Assembly: GCA_013694685.1 (NCBI GenBank)
Contig: JACDBY010000116.1
Location: forward strand, 1-21,363
Reading direction: 5' to 3'
Length of the DNA stretch: 21,363 bases
Origin: Actinomycetota bacterium
GTDB taxonomy: Bacteria; Actinomycetota; Thermoleophilia; Gaiellales; Gaiellaceae
The translations under genes and the position numbers were made by a program. Each line of letters begins with the position of its first letter. The stretch's first letter is position 1. The notes under the pieces are model-generated. The model did not search any database. It saw nothing but the letters and a program-made list of their open reading frames with translations, and had not been told where the DNA came from. Below, piece after piece: positions 13,285 to 20,336 of the stretch.

Positions 13285-14265
13285 ATGGTCGGCCCTCCGC
13301 TCGTCGTCCTCGGCGTTCGCCGCTCCGGGACGACCCTCCTCCGCGTCATGCTCGACCGCAACCCCGAGCTGGCCGTCCCCGACGAGTCGTACTTCGTCCC
13401 GCAACTCGCGCGCCGGCACCGTAAAAGCGTGGATCCGTCGGCGTTCGTCGACGATCTCCGGCGATTGTCGACACTGGCTCAGTGGGGGCTTTCGCCTGAT
13501 GCAATCGCCGGCCGGCTCCGGCGGGGAATGACGGCGGGCGAGGCGATCGCAGCGGTCTTCGAGACGTACGCCGCCGAGCGCGGTAAGGAGCGCTGGGGGG
13601 ACAAGACACCCCTGTACATGCAGCACCTGCGGCTGCTCGAGCGACTCTTCCCCGAGGCTCGGTTCGTCCACCTCGTCCGCGACGGTCGGGATGCGGCGTT
13701 GTCGTTCCTGTCCGTGCCGGCCGGGATCATGACCGAGGGCTGGGGATATCCTCGCGATGCCGCCGGGTTCGCCTGTCAATGGGCGACGGAGGTGCGGGCG
13801 GCGCGCGCGCTCGGGTCGCGTGTCGGTGGCGACCGGTACCTCGAGGTGCGATACGAGTCGCTCGTCGCCGACCCGCCCGCCGAGCTCGCGCGGATCTGTG
13901 CGTTCGTGGGCGTCGCCTACGACGAGACGATGCTCGGCTACGTCGGCCGCACCGAGTCGGCCCGCAAGGAGCACCATCGCCGGCTCGAGGAGCCGCCGCG
14001 GGTCGGTGTGCGCGACTGGCGGACGGAGATGCCCGCTGCTGACCGACGGGCGTTCGAGTCGGTCGCGGGCGACCTCCTCGCGGATCTGGGCTACCAGGTC
14101 GACGACGCGGGTCACGACCGGGCGCGGCTCGCTGTCTACCGGGCGAAGACGGCTGCATGGCGGGCCGTCGGCGCACTCACGCAGCGCTCACCGCTCTGGC
14201 ACCGGCGTCACCCGGTCGTCGAGCCGGTGTCCGACACGTTTTCCACAGGACGGCGCAGGACCTGA
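13285..14265 (+). CDS. PAPS-dependent sulfotransferase family protein
   Basis: A 326-residue protein with the two PAPS-binding elements of the sulfotransferase fold. The 5'-phosphosulfate loop RRSGTTLL is at 12-19 and the 3'-phosphate motif RFVHLVRDGRDAALSF is at 126-141; WGDKTP at 104-109 is also typical. Such enzymes move sulfate from PAPS to a hydroxyl of a glycan, lipid or small molecule; the acceptor cannot be told, but the polysaccharide and surface genes downstream suggest a cell-surface target. The promoter at 13273 makes it leaderless from the ATG at 13285. The last codons (PVSDTFSTG) are written by a REP-like palindrome at 14226-14243, so the C-terminal tail may be a late addition that moved the stop codon. 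Confidence 0.88.
   Translation: MVGPPLVVLGVRRSGTTLLRVMLDRNPELAVPDESYFVPQLARRHRKSVDPSAFVDDLRRLSTLAQWGLSPDAIAGRLRRGMTAGEAIAAVFETYAAERGKERWGDKTPLYMQHLRLLERLFPEARFVHLVRDGRDAALSFLSVPAGIMTEGWGYPRDAAGFACQWATEVRAARALGSRVGGDRYLEVRYESLVADPPAELARICAFVGVAYDETMLGYVGRTESARKEHHRRLEEPPRVGVRDWRTEMPAADRRAFESVAGDLLADLGYQVDDAGHDRARLAVYRAKTAAWRAVGALTQRSPLWHRRHPVVEPVSDTFSTGRRRT
14226..14243 (+). repeat. REP-like palindrome copy 1
   Basis: GGTGTCCGACAC followed by GTTTTC. The 12-bp head is a palindrome apart from its central and end bases. It lies inside the last codons of the sulfotransferase gene. A related copy in opposite orientation is at 14373-14390. Confidence 0.5.
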
Positions 14266-14423
14266 CGACCGAGGGGTCGAGAGCGTCCACAGCTCGGGCC
14301 GGGAGCGGCGTGGGAACTGACTCGAGCCTTGTGCAGGGATTGGAACGAAGTCGGTGCAAACGCCCCTTGACAGAAAAAGTGTCTGACACCGATTCTTGTC
14401 AAGCTGTCCGCGAGGGACAGGTT
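14266..14423. other. Intergenic region with an inverted repeat pair, between convergent genes
   Basis: These 158 bases between the convergent sulfotransferase and beta-propeller genes hold the second REP-like element and a small hairpin (CTGTCC 14404-14409 with GGACAG 14415-14420) just past the beta-propeller stop. That hairpin could end transcription from the minus strand, though no T-tract follows. I see no ORF worth calling. Confidence 0.5.
14366..14403. repeat. REP-like palindrome copy 2 with flanking inverted arms
   Basis: GTGTCTGACAC (14379-14389) is preceded by a run of A and enclosed by CTTGACA (14366-14372) and TGTCAAG (14397-14403), a perfect 7-bp inverted repeat. Read on the minus strand (GGTGTCAGACACTTTTTC) it matches copy 1 closely, so the two copies are inverted about 130 bp apart. 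GGTGTCnGACACC-type sequences are widespread bacterial REP-like repeats; no transposase is nearby. Confidence 0.5.
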
Positions 14424-15716
14424 CTAGGCCGGCCCCTTGCTGCCGCGGAACGCGACGAGCAGCCCGTTGAGCGAGAAGTAGTAGGCGCGCTCGGTCGCGA
14501 TGCCGGGCGAGTACTTGCCGAGACCGTAGCGCCACATGATCTTCCCGTCGGAGACCCGCGCTGCGTACGTCTCCGTCTCGAGCGTCGAGAAGAAGACGAG
14601 GTCGCCGGCGATGAACGGAGCGCCGAGCACGCGACCGCCCACCTGCGCGCGCCAGAGGAGCAGCCCGTCGGTCTTCCGGTAGGCGCGCAGGCCGCCGTTG
14701 AAGTCGCCGACGAAGATCCTGTCGCTCCCGACCGCCGGTGTCGAGTAACCGAGCGAGCTGACGCTGTCCGTCCAGAGAATACGACCGGACGACGCGTCAA
14801 GAGTCACGATCTTCCCCGAGCGCGCGATCGTGTAGAGACGCTCGCCGTCCGTCGAGGCGCTCGCGTAGAAGCTCTCGTAGCGGAACGCGTCGCGCTTGAC
14901 GTACGTGCTCCAGAGCTTCCGGCCGTCCCGCTGGCGGACGCAGAAGATCGAGCCTGCATACGTCGTGATGCAGACGCGGCCCTCGGCGAGCGACGGGCTG
15001 GCGTTGATGCGACCCCCGGTGTCGTAAGCCCAGCGGACGCGGCCCGTGTCGGCGTCGACCGCGAAGAGCCTGCCGTCGGTCGCTCCGAAGTACACGACGC
15101 CCTCGGCGACGGCGGGTGACGACTCGACGATCGCGTTCGTCCGCAGCTGCCAGACGAGCTTGCCGCTCGCACGCGTGAGCGCGGTCACCGTGCCGTCCTT
15201 GGAGCTGACGATCAGGTTGTCGCCAGCGATGGCCGGGGTCGACGGCTTGGGCGCGCTCGAGACTTTCTTCCAGACGACCTTGCCGGTCGCGGCCTCGATC
15301 GCCCACGTGTCGCCCTTGAACGTGTTGACGTAGAGGACGCCGTCGCAGTAGCTCGGCGGGTACTCGATGTACTCCTTGAGACCCCGCGCCCAGAGGGGCT
15401 TCGCAGCCGGGATCCCGAGATTGATCGACGGCCGCGCGAGCGAACGCCGGGCATCACCGCCGAACATCGTCCAGCAGCGGGCGTCGACCGGCTCGGCGGG
15501 CTCGGGCTTCGGTCTCGGCGGCTTGGGTTTCGGTGTCGGCGGTGCCGTGACCGGTGGCACCGTCTCCGTCGGAGGCGGCGGTGCGACCACGGTGACGTCC
15601 GTGACCTCCGTCTCGAGCGTGCCGCTCGGCAGCGTGCGCGTCGTCACGAGCGCGATCCCGACCCCGGCCAGGAGAGCAAAGACGGCGATGAGGCTCGGGA
15701 GGATTCGGCGTCGCAT
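14424..15716 (-). CDS. Membrane-anchored PQQ/BamB-like beta-propeller protein
   Basis: A 430-residue exported protein. Residues 8-25 are a signal anchor (LIAVFALLAGVGIALVTT), residues about 45-77 a Pro/Thr/Lys-rich spacer, and the rest a PQQ-type beta-propeller of about seven blades. Blades repeat a pattern of LYVNTFKGDTWAIEAATGKV then VW, seen again at GRLFAVDADTGRVRWAY and KIVTLDASSGRILW. The start of the domain, WTMFGGDARRS, is common in actinobacterial members. These propellers are usually scaffolds or binding modules; bound PQQ cannot be assumed because the W-rich repeats alone do not prove a dehydrogenase. The ATG at 15716 is the only start before the anchor; no Shine-Dalgarno or TAnnnT box is apparent. 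It is divergent from the FlgD-Ig-like gene, with 100 bp between. Confidence 0.85.
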   Translation of the reverse strand: MRRRILPSLIAVFALLAGVGIALVTTRTLPSGTLETEVTDVTVVAPPPPTETVPPVTAPPTPKPKPPRPKPEPAEPVDARCWTMFGGDARRSLARPSINLGIPAAKPLWARGLKEYIEYPPSYCDGVLYVNTFKGDTWAIEAATGKVVWKKVSSAPKPSTPAIAGDNLIVSSKDGTVTALTRASGKLVWQLRTNAIVESSPAVAEGVVYFGATDGRLFAVDADTGRVRWAYDTGGRINASPSLAEGRVCITTYAGSIFCVRQRDGRKLWSTYVKRDAFRYESFYASASTDGERLYTIARSGKIVTLDASSGRILWTDSVSSLGYSTPAVGSDRIFVGDFNGGLRAYRKTDGLLLWRAQVGGRVLGAPFIAGDLVFFSTLETETYAARVSDGKIMWRYGLGKYSPGIATERAYYFSLNGLLVAFRGSKGPA

Positions 15717-15806
15717 ACGACGGATCGGCGACAGTGGTGCCGCGCGTCAAGTGTGCCTGCCCCTCCGGCCGCGACCCCTCGTCTGCGTCCGCCCGCATCG
15801 AGTTCT

Positions 15807-15812
15807 TACAAT
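15807..15812 (+). promoter_or_regulatory. -10 box TACAAT for the surface polysaccharide operon
   Basis: TACAAT is close to the TATAAT consensus. Only 4 nt separate it from the GTG at 15817, shorter than at the other leaderless genes, so either the transcript starts within the first codon region or a later start is used. Confidence 0.4.
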
Positions 15813-15816
15813 CGCC

Positions 15817-16809
15817 GTGCGGTGGTTGCGGGCGCTCTCCCCTCCGAGTCGCGATCCCGTCGGTAGGGACGTGGCCCGCCGACTCGTTCCCGCCGGGCTC
15901 GTCGCCGCCTTGCTCGTCGCGACGGCGGTTGCGTTCGTCGTGACCGAGAAGCTGAAGCTGACGCGGAACCCGATCGTCGCGCCGGTCGTCGACAAGGTGT
16001 TCTCACCCGTCTGCGACTGCGAGTCCGCGGCGGCCACGATCACGTTCAGGCTGCGGCGGGCGGATCGGGTCGATCTCCAGATCGTGGACGACGACGGCGT
16101 CGTCGTCCGCGAGCTCGCACGCAGCCGTCCGCACGGTCGCGCTGCGGTCTCCTACCAGTGGGACGGTCGCGACGACAGCGGACAGGTCGTCGCAGAAGGC
16201 ACCTATCGGCCGCGCGTGCACCTCGACCGCCAGCGACGAACGATCGTGATGTACACGGGGATCCGGGTCGACACGACCGCGCCGCGCGTCGAGAGCTTCA
16301 CCGCACGGCCGCTCGTCATCTCGCCCGACGGTGACGGCCGCTTCGACCGTGCCAAGATCCGGTACCGGGTCGACGAGCGCGCGACCGTAGAGCTCTTCGT
16401 CGACGGAACGAGAGCGCTCAGGCGACTCGGCACCAAGCCGACGGGGTCGCTGGACTGGTTTGGCGTCGCAGGCGGCGAGCAGCTCGCCGAGCGGCTGCAC
16501 ACCCTGCGACTCGTCGCCCGCGACCCAGCAGGCAACCTCGGTGCGCGCTCGGGCTCGCGGACCGTCCGGATTCGCTTTCTCGCGCTCGGGCGCGACCGCA
16601 TCGTCACGACGCCGGGTGCGCGGTTCGCGATCCTCGCCCTCTCGCAAGCGCGAACCGTGCGATGGCGACTCGGCGAGCGGACGGGGCGTCAGGCACCCGG
16701 GACGCTGCGGCTCCAAGCGCCGACCGAGCCGGGGCGCCACGTGCTCGAGGTCGACGCGAACGGTCGCGTGAAGCGAGCGGCGGTCGTCGTCCGGAGACCC
16801 ACGCCGTGA
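15817..16809 (+). CDS. Membrane-anchored protein with FlgD-Ig-like repeats
   Basis: A 330-residue protein. A short basic N-terminus precedes one hydrophobic segment (about 28-45, VPAGLVAALLVATAVAFV), then an extracytoplasmic part. The first repeat carries SYQWDGRDDSGQVVAEGTY, the hallmark of FlgD-type Ig-like domains. A second begins SPDGDGRFDRAKIRYRVDE, and a third beta-rich unit fills the C-terminus. These are adhesion or scaffold modules; no catalytic residues are seen. The start is either GTG 15817 or a GTG at 15871 (VARRLVPAG); I prefer the first because it follows a -10 box. The stop overlaps the O-antigen ligase GTG by 4 bp (GTGA), which ties this protein to surface polysaccharide assembly. 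Its role there is not known. Confidence 0.8.
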   Translation: MRWLRALSPPSRDPVGRDVARRLVPAGLVAALLVATAVAFVVTEKLKLTRNPIVAPVVDKVFSPVCDCESAAATITFRLRRADRVDLQIVDDDGVVVRELARSRPHGRAAVSYQWDGRDDSGQVVAEGTYRPRVHLDRQRRTIVMYTGIRVDTTAPRVESFTARPLVISPDGDGRFDRAKIRYRVDERATVELFVDGTRALRRLGTKPTGSLDWFGVAGGEQLAERLHTLRLVARDPAGNLGARSGSRTVRIRFLALGRDRIVTTPGARFAILALSQARTVRWRLGERTGRQAPGTLRLQAPTEPGRHVLEVDANGRVKRAAVVVRRPTP

Positions 16810-18311
16810 GCACGGCCGCCCAGCTCGCGGGGCTCGGCGGCGCGTTCGGTCTCGCCGTCCTGCTCCTCGCGCGGCACCGGCTCGCGCGGCTCGCCGGTCT
16901 CGGTGTCTGGGGAGGAGCCCTGGGTGTGCTCGGTCTCTACCTCCTTCCCGACCTGAGCCGGGCGATGCTCGTCGCGGGTCTGGTGGGTGGGCTCGCGGTC
17001 GCGGTCGGGATCGCGGTCCTCCTGCGGCTCCGTCCCTACGCGCTCGCGTTCGCGACCCTCGCCTGTCTCCCGCTCCGGATCCCAGTCGACATCGGCTCCG
17101 AGGAGGTCAACCTCCTGCTCCCGCTCTACGCCGTGCTCGGAGGCCTCGCCCTCTCGCTCGGCTGGGCTCTGGTACGGGATGACGAGCGCTCGCGCGAGCT
17201 GGGACCGCTCGCCTGGCCGCTCGCCGCCTTCGTCGCCTGGACGGGTCTCTCGCTTCTCTGGACGGTGGACGTCCGGCGCGGAGCGATCTTCTTCGGCGCG
17301 TTCGTCCTGCCGTTCGGATTGCTCGCGATCGGATTTGCCCGCCTGCCATGGCGGGGCCGGTGGCTGACGTGGCTCTGGGGTGGCCTTGTCGCGACTGCGC
17401 TCGCGTTCGCCGCGGTCGGCGGCTATCAGTGGGTCACGCGCGACGTCTTCTGGAATCCGAGTGTCGAGGTGTTCAACGCCTATGCACCGTTCTTCCGCGT
17501 CAACTCCGTCTTCTGGGATCCCTCGGTTTACGGGCGCTATCTCACGGTCGCGATCCTCGCCTCGCTCGCCGGGATCGTGCTCGGTGGCGTCCGGGGCCGG
17601 CGGGTGCTCGCGCTCTACGCCGTGGTCGTCGCGACCTGGATCGGAGTCCTCCTCTCGTTCTCGCAGTCGAGCTTCGTCGCGCTCGCTGCGGGGATCCTCA
17701 TGGCAGTGGCGGTAGCGTGGGGTCGCCGGACGACGCTCGCGCTCGTCGGTCTCGGCGCGGCGACGCTCGTCGTCTGTGTCGCAGTGCCCCAGATCCGCGA
17801 CGAGGTCGTCGGCAAGTCCCGCGCGGAGCTCAACCGGATCACGTCCGGACGGGCGAACCTCGTCGGTCAGGGTGTCCGGATCGCTCGCGACCACCCGGTC
17901 CAGGGTGTCGGAGCGGGTGGGTTCTCCCGTGAGTACGCGAGGCGGCTCGGGATTCCGGGGCGAGATCCGAAGCGCGTCGCGTCGCACACGACGCCGGTGA
18001 CCGTCGCCGCCGAGGAGGGCGTGGTAGGACTCGGCCTGCTGGCCTGGCTCGTCGCCACCGCGCTCCTCGTGACTCTGCGCGGACTGGGCCGCGGCTTCAC
18101 GTCGCGTGTCTCGCTCGCGATCGGGATCGTGCTCTGCGCGATCGCAGTCCACAGCGTCTTCTACGCCGCTTTCTTCGAGGATCCGATGACCTGGGCGCTC
18201 TTCGGGCTCGTGGGGCTCGCGTCGCGCGTTCCGAGGAAGCCACCCGTCCACACCGGCATTCCGCCCCGCGAGCCCCCCGTCGAGCGGCCCGAGTCCGTTC
18301 GAGCCGCATAG
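16806..18311 (+). CDS. O-antigen ligase/Wzy-like polymerase family membrane protein
   Basis: A 501-residue polytopic membrane protein with about eleven hydrophobic segments. The Wzy_C-type signature region is clear: LLSFSQSSFVALAAG, then a large loop with RITSGRANLVGQGVRIARDH and GVGAGGFSREYARRLG, then HTTPVTVAAEEGVVGLGLLAWL. Members join or polymerise lipid-linked glycans on the outer face of the membrane. Because the host appears actinobacterial, it more likely acts on an exopolysaccharide, teichoic-type or glycolipid polymer than on LPS. The GTG start at 16806 overlaps the upstream stop. The C-terminal 30 or so residues are Pro/Arg-rich and probably cytoplasmic. No glycosyltransferases or flippase are in the window, so the rest of the pathway is elsewhere. 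Confidence 0.87.
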   Translation: MSTAAQLAGLGGAFGLAVLLLARHRLARLAGLGVWGGALGVLGLYLLPDLSRAMLVAGLVGGLAVAVGIAVLLRLRPYALAFATLACLPLRIPVDIGSEEVNLLLPLYAVLGGLALSLGWALVRDDERSRELGPLAWPLAAFVAWTGLSLLWTVDVRRGAIFFGAFVLPFGLLAIGFARLPWRGRWLTWLWGGLVATALAFAAVGGYQWVTRDVFWNPSVEVFNAYAPFFRVNSVFWDPSVYGRYLTVAILASLAGIVLGGVRGRRVLALYAVVVATWIGVLLSFSQSSFVALAAGILMAVAVAWGRRTTLALVGLGAATLVVCVAVPQIRDEVVGKSRAELNRITSGRANLVGQGVRIARDHPVQGVGAGGFSREYARRLGIPGRDPKRVASHTTPVTVAAEEGVVGLGLLAWLVATALLVTLRGLGRGFTSRVSLAIGIVLCAIAVHSVFYAAFFEDPMTWALFGLVGLASRVPRKPPVHTGIPPREPPVERPESVRAA

Positions 18312-18314
18312 ACT
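18309..18314 (+). promoter_or_regulatory. -10 box TAGACT for the PIG-L deacetylase gene, leaderless type
   Basis: TAGACT overlaps the TAG stop of the ligase gene and is followed by 7 nt and the GTG at 18322. It would allow separate, leaderless transcription of the deacetylase. Confidence 0.5.
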
Positions 18315-18321
18315 CCCGGCC

Positions 18322-18957
18322 GTGCTGACCGGCCTCAAGCGCGCTCTCGTGCTCGCACCGCACACCGATGACGGCGAGTTCGGGTGCGGGGGGACGATGG
18401 CCCGCCTCGTCGAGTCGGGGTGCGAGGTGCGCTACGTCGCGTTCTCGATCGCGACGCGGTCGCTGCCCGACGGATTCGCACCCGACACGCTGGCCCGCGA
18501 GCTCCGCGAGGCGACCGCGGAGCTGGGGCTCGACGAGTCCCACCTGACCGTCCACGACTTCGACGTCCGCACGTTTCCCGAGCGCCGACAGGACATCCTC
18601 GAGCTCCTCGTCGCGCTCTGGGAGGAATGGCGACCCGAGGTGGTGTTCCAACCCGCCCATCACGACGTCCATCAGGATCACCAGACCGTCGCGCAGGAGG
18701 GCCTCCGCGCCTTCAAGCGTACGACGATCCTCGGCTACGAGATCCCCTGGAACAACTACGACTTCTCGTACGGCGCGTACCTCTCACTCGAGCAGCGGCA
18801 CGTCGAGCGGAAGGTCGCCGCCGTGCGGCGCTACGCGTCTCAGCAGCACCGCCGCTACGCGAACGAGGAGTACATCTGGAACCTGGCGCGCGTGCACGGG
18901 ACGAACGTGAACCGCGAGTACGCCGAGGTGTTCCAGGTGTACCGGCTCGTCGCCTGA
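18322..18957 (+). CDS. PIG-L/LmbE family zinc-dependent N-deacetylase
   Basis: A 211-residue protein with both metal motifs of the family: APHTDDGEFGCGG (residues 12-24, a PHxDD variant with His14, Asp16 and Asp17) and PAHHDVHQDHQ (111-121), with His117 and Asp119-His120 as likely metal or catalytic residues. Family members remove acetyl groups from N-acetylglucosamine-type sugars, as in mycothiol synthesis (MshB) or glycolipid and polysaccharide modification. MshB is longer (about 300), so this is probably a different member; position beside the ligase gene suggests a surface glycan substrate. The GTG start at 18322 is supported by the TAGACT box 7 nt upstream. There is no signal peptide, so it acts in the cytoplasm. 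Confidence 0.88.
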   Translation: MLTGLKRALVLAPHTDDGEFGCGGTMARLVESGCEVRYVAFSIATRSLPDGFAPDTLARELREATAELGLDESHLTVHDFDVRTFPERRQDILELLVALWEEWRPEVVFQPAHHDVHQDHQTVAQEGLRAFKRTTILGYEIPWNNYDFSYGAYLSLEQRHVERKVAAVRRYASQQHRRYANEEYIWNLARVHGTNVNREYAEVFQVYRLVA

Positions 18958-18988
18958 GACGATCAACCGTCGCTGACCGTCGTCGGGC

Positions 18989-18994
18989 TACCAT
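18989..18994 (+). promoter_or_regulatory. -10 box TACCAT, leaderless type, ahead of the 19001 gene
   Basis: TACCAT is followed by 6 nt and the ATG at 19001. No good -35 is seen. Confidence 0.4.
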
Positions 18995-19000
18995 CGGCCG

Positions 19001-19396
19001 ATGAAGCTCCGGTGGCCGGCGAGTGGGAGTTGCGGCACCCGCAGTCGCCGCAGCGTCTACACGCTTACTTTCACGAGCGAGCGCGCGACGGCTCGCCCCG
19101 CCGACAAGGTTCGCGCAGCCATCGGCAACGTCGCGCTCGACACGGAGTTTTCCCATCTCGAGGTGCCCGTGACCGTGACGAATGGCAACTCGGGGCGGGT
19201 CGAGAACGTCGCGGTGCACGTCACGCTCTTCACGAAGACCGGGCAGATCGTCAACTTCTTCGACGGCTACAACTACACGCGGCCAAGCGCGCTCGCGCCG
19301 GGCCGGAAGGGCAAGAGCACGATCACCTTCGGGAGCAGGTACGAGGGTACGGGCCGGATCAACATCCAGGCCGAGGCGAAGGCCGCCGGGAGGTAG
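19001..19396 (+). CDS. Small beta-rich protein, FxLYD-like, unknown function
   Basis: A 131-residue protein. From about residue 40 it reads like a small beta-sandwich of the FxLYD type: HLEVPVTVTNGNSGRVENVA, then VHVTLFTKTGQIVNFFDGYN, then ALAPGRKGKSTITFG and a final strand. Such domains are usually extracytoplasmic, yet the 30 residues before it are basic and contain no hydrophobic signal segment. Either the true start or an exported form is hidden, the N-terminus is degraded, or the protein is cytoplasmic. An in-frame TGA at 18974 rules out a longer N-terminus. The ATG is backed by the promoter box at 18989. It leads a three-gene unit with the small membrane protein and the amidase. Family assignment is tentative. 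Confidence 0.6.
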   Translation: MKLRWPASGSCGTRSRRSVYTLTFTSERATARPADKVRAAIGNVALDTEFSHLEVPVTVTNGNSGRVENVAVHVTLFTKTGQIVNFFDGYNYTRPSALAPGRKGKSTITFGSRYEGTGRINIQAEAKAAGR

Positions 19397-19401
19397 CGCT
19401 C

Positions 19402-19584
19402 GTGCGCGCGGGGGCGATCGGCGCGGTGCTCTGCGCCCTGGGCGGCTTGTGCATGATCGCGGGGCTCGCTGTCGATCTCGACTCCACCGCCGCCAAGGTC
19501 CTGATCGGTCTCGCCGCTTGCCTCTTCGTCCCGGGCGCGCTCCTGACCTACGTCTGGATGCGGATGCGCATCCCGCCGCTGTGA
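19402..19584 (+). CDS. Small two-helix membrane protein, unknown function
   Basis: A 60-residue protein with two hydrophobic segments, GAIGAVLCALGGLCMIAGLAV (about 4-24) split by a short DLDST loop from VLIGLAACLFVPGALLTYVW (about 33-52), and a basic C-terminus (MRMRIPPL). The GTG at 19402 has GGGAGG 8 nt upstream, which straddles the previous gene's stop. Its TGA overlaps the amidase GTG (GTGA), so it is coupled to a cell-wall enzyme. No homologous family is recognised. Confidence 0.6.
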   Translation: MRAGAIGAVLCALGGLCMIAGLAVDLDSTAAKVLIGLAACLFVPGALLTYVWMRMRIPPL

Positions 19585-20306
19585 CGCGGGCGCTCGCGCT
19601 CCTCGCCGTGCTCGTCGCCGCCGTCGCGCAGACCGCCTCGGCTGCCGGCCCGACGGTCGTGATCGACCCGGGCCATGATCGCCTCGCGAACTCCGAGACC
19701 GAGCCGATCGGGCCAGGCTCGGAGTCGCGCAAGATCAAGGACGGCGGCGGCACGAGCGGCGTCGTGACCGGGATTCGCGAGGCGGACCTCGTCCTCGACG
19801 TCTCGCTCCGGCTCCGGGTGCTGCTGCGACGGGCCGGGGTGGCGGTCGTGATGACCCGCACGGAGACTGCCGGGACGAGCATGGGGAATATCGCGCGCGC
19901 CGACATCGCGAACCGCGCCGGTGCGGCCCTCTTCCTCCGCGTGCACGCCGACGGTCACCCGGACGCGAGCGTGCGCGGCACGCACACGCTCGTCCCCGCG
20001 CTGCGGTCGGGCTGGACCGCCGACGTGTACCGAGCCAGCCGGCGCGCGGCGTCCGCCGTGCAGCGCGAGCTCCTGCGCGCCCTCCGGTTTCCCGACCGCG
20101 GGATCCAGGAACGCTCGGACTTCACGGGCTTCAACTGGGCCGACGTGCCAGTCATCCTCGTCGAGCTCGGATTCATGACGAACCCTGTCGAGGACCGGCT
20201 GCTGGCCCGTGACGCGAGCCGCGCGCGCGCCGCGCTCGGTCTGTGTCGCGGCACGCTCGTCCACCTCGGCCTTCCCCCGGCGAGATGCAGGTTTAGGCAG
20301 GGCTAA
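19581..20306 (+). CDS. Exported N-acetylmuramoyl-L-alanine amidase (Amidase_3)
   Basis: A 241-residue protein with a clean signal peptide (residues 1-22, TRALALLAVLVAAVAQTASAA) and one Amidase_3 domain. This zinc enzyme cleaves the bond between muramic acid and the stem peptide of peptidoglycan. Zinc ligands appear as His32 (VIDPGHD), Glu67 (GIREADL) and His122 (LRVHADG), with the catalytic Glu195 in VILVELGFMTN. There is no wall-binding repeat or regulatory helix insert, so it is a minimal, probably freely secreted or periplasm-like enzyme. The GTG start at 19581 overlaps the stop of the small membrane protein and sits exactly before the signal peptide. The final codons overlap the first palindrome of the oxidase operator (20292-20307). 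Confidence 0.9.
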   Translation: MTRALALLAVLVAAVAQTASAAGPTVVIDPGHDRLANSETEPIGPGSESRKIKDGGGTSGVVTGIREADLVLDVSLRLRVLLRRAGVAVVMTRTETAGTSMGNIARADIANRAGAALFLRVHADGHPDASVRGTHTLVPALRSGWTADVYRASRRAASAVQRELLRALRFPDRGIQERSDFTGFNWADVPVILVELGFMTNPVEDRLLARDASRARAALGLCRGTLVHLGLPPARCRFRQG

Positions 20307-20307
20307 A
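20292..20307. promoter_or_regulatory. Palindromic operator half of a pair, upstream copy
   Basis: TTTAGGCAGGGCTAAA: TTTAG and CTAAA are a perfect inverted repeat around 6 nt. It covers the end of the amidase gene and the -35 area of the oxidase promoter. Its centre is 29 bp from that of the second copy, close to three helical turns. Confidence 0.5.
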
Positions 20308-20315
20308 GATCCAGG

Positions 20316-20321
20316 TAGGAT
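20316..20321 (+). promoter_or_regulatory. -10 box TAGGAT for the multicopper oxidase gene, leaderless type
   Basis: TAGGAT is followed by 6 nt and the GTG at 20328. A TTAGGC at 20293-20298, 17 nt upstream, may be the -35 and lies within the first palindrome. Confidence 0.55.
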
Positions 20322-20336
20322 TTAGGTGTGCCTAAA
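20321..20336. promoter_or_regulatory. Palindromic operator spanning the oxidase start codon
   Basis: TTTAGG-TGTG-CCTAAA is a perfect 6-4-6 inverted repeat that contains the predicted transcription start and the GTG at 20328. A repressor here would block initiation. The TTAGG...CCTAA halves recall DtxR/IdeR-type metal boxes, but the usual spacing differs, so the regulator is unassigned. Confidence 0.6.

Noticed and set aside
14424..15716. PQQ-dependent dehydrogenase
   Set aside because: Only propeller repeats are seen; no catalytic Asp/Ca2+ site or haem motif was recognised, and BamB-like scaffolds have the same repeats.
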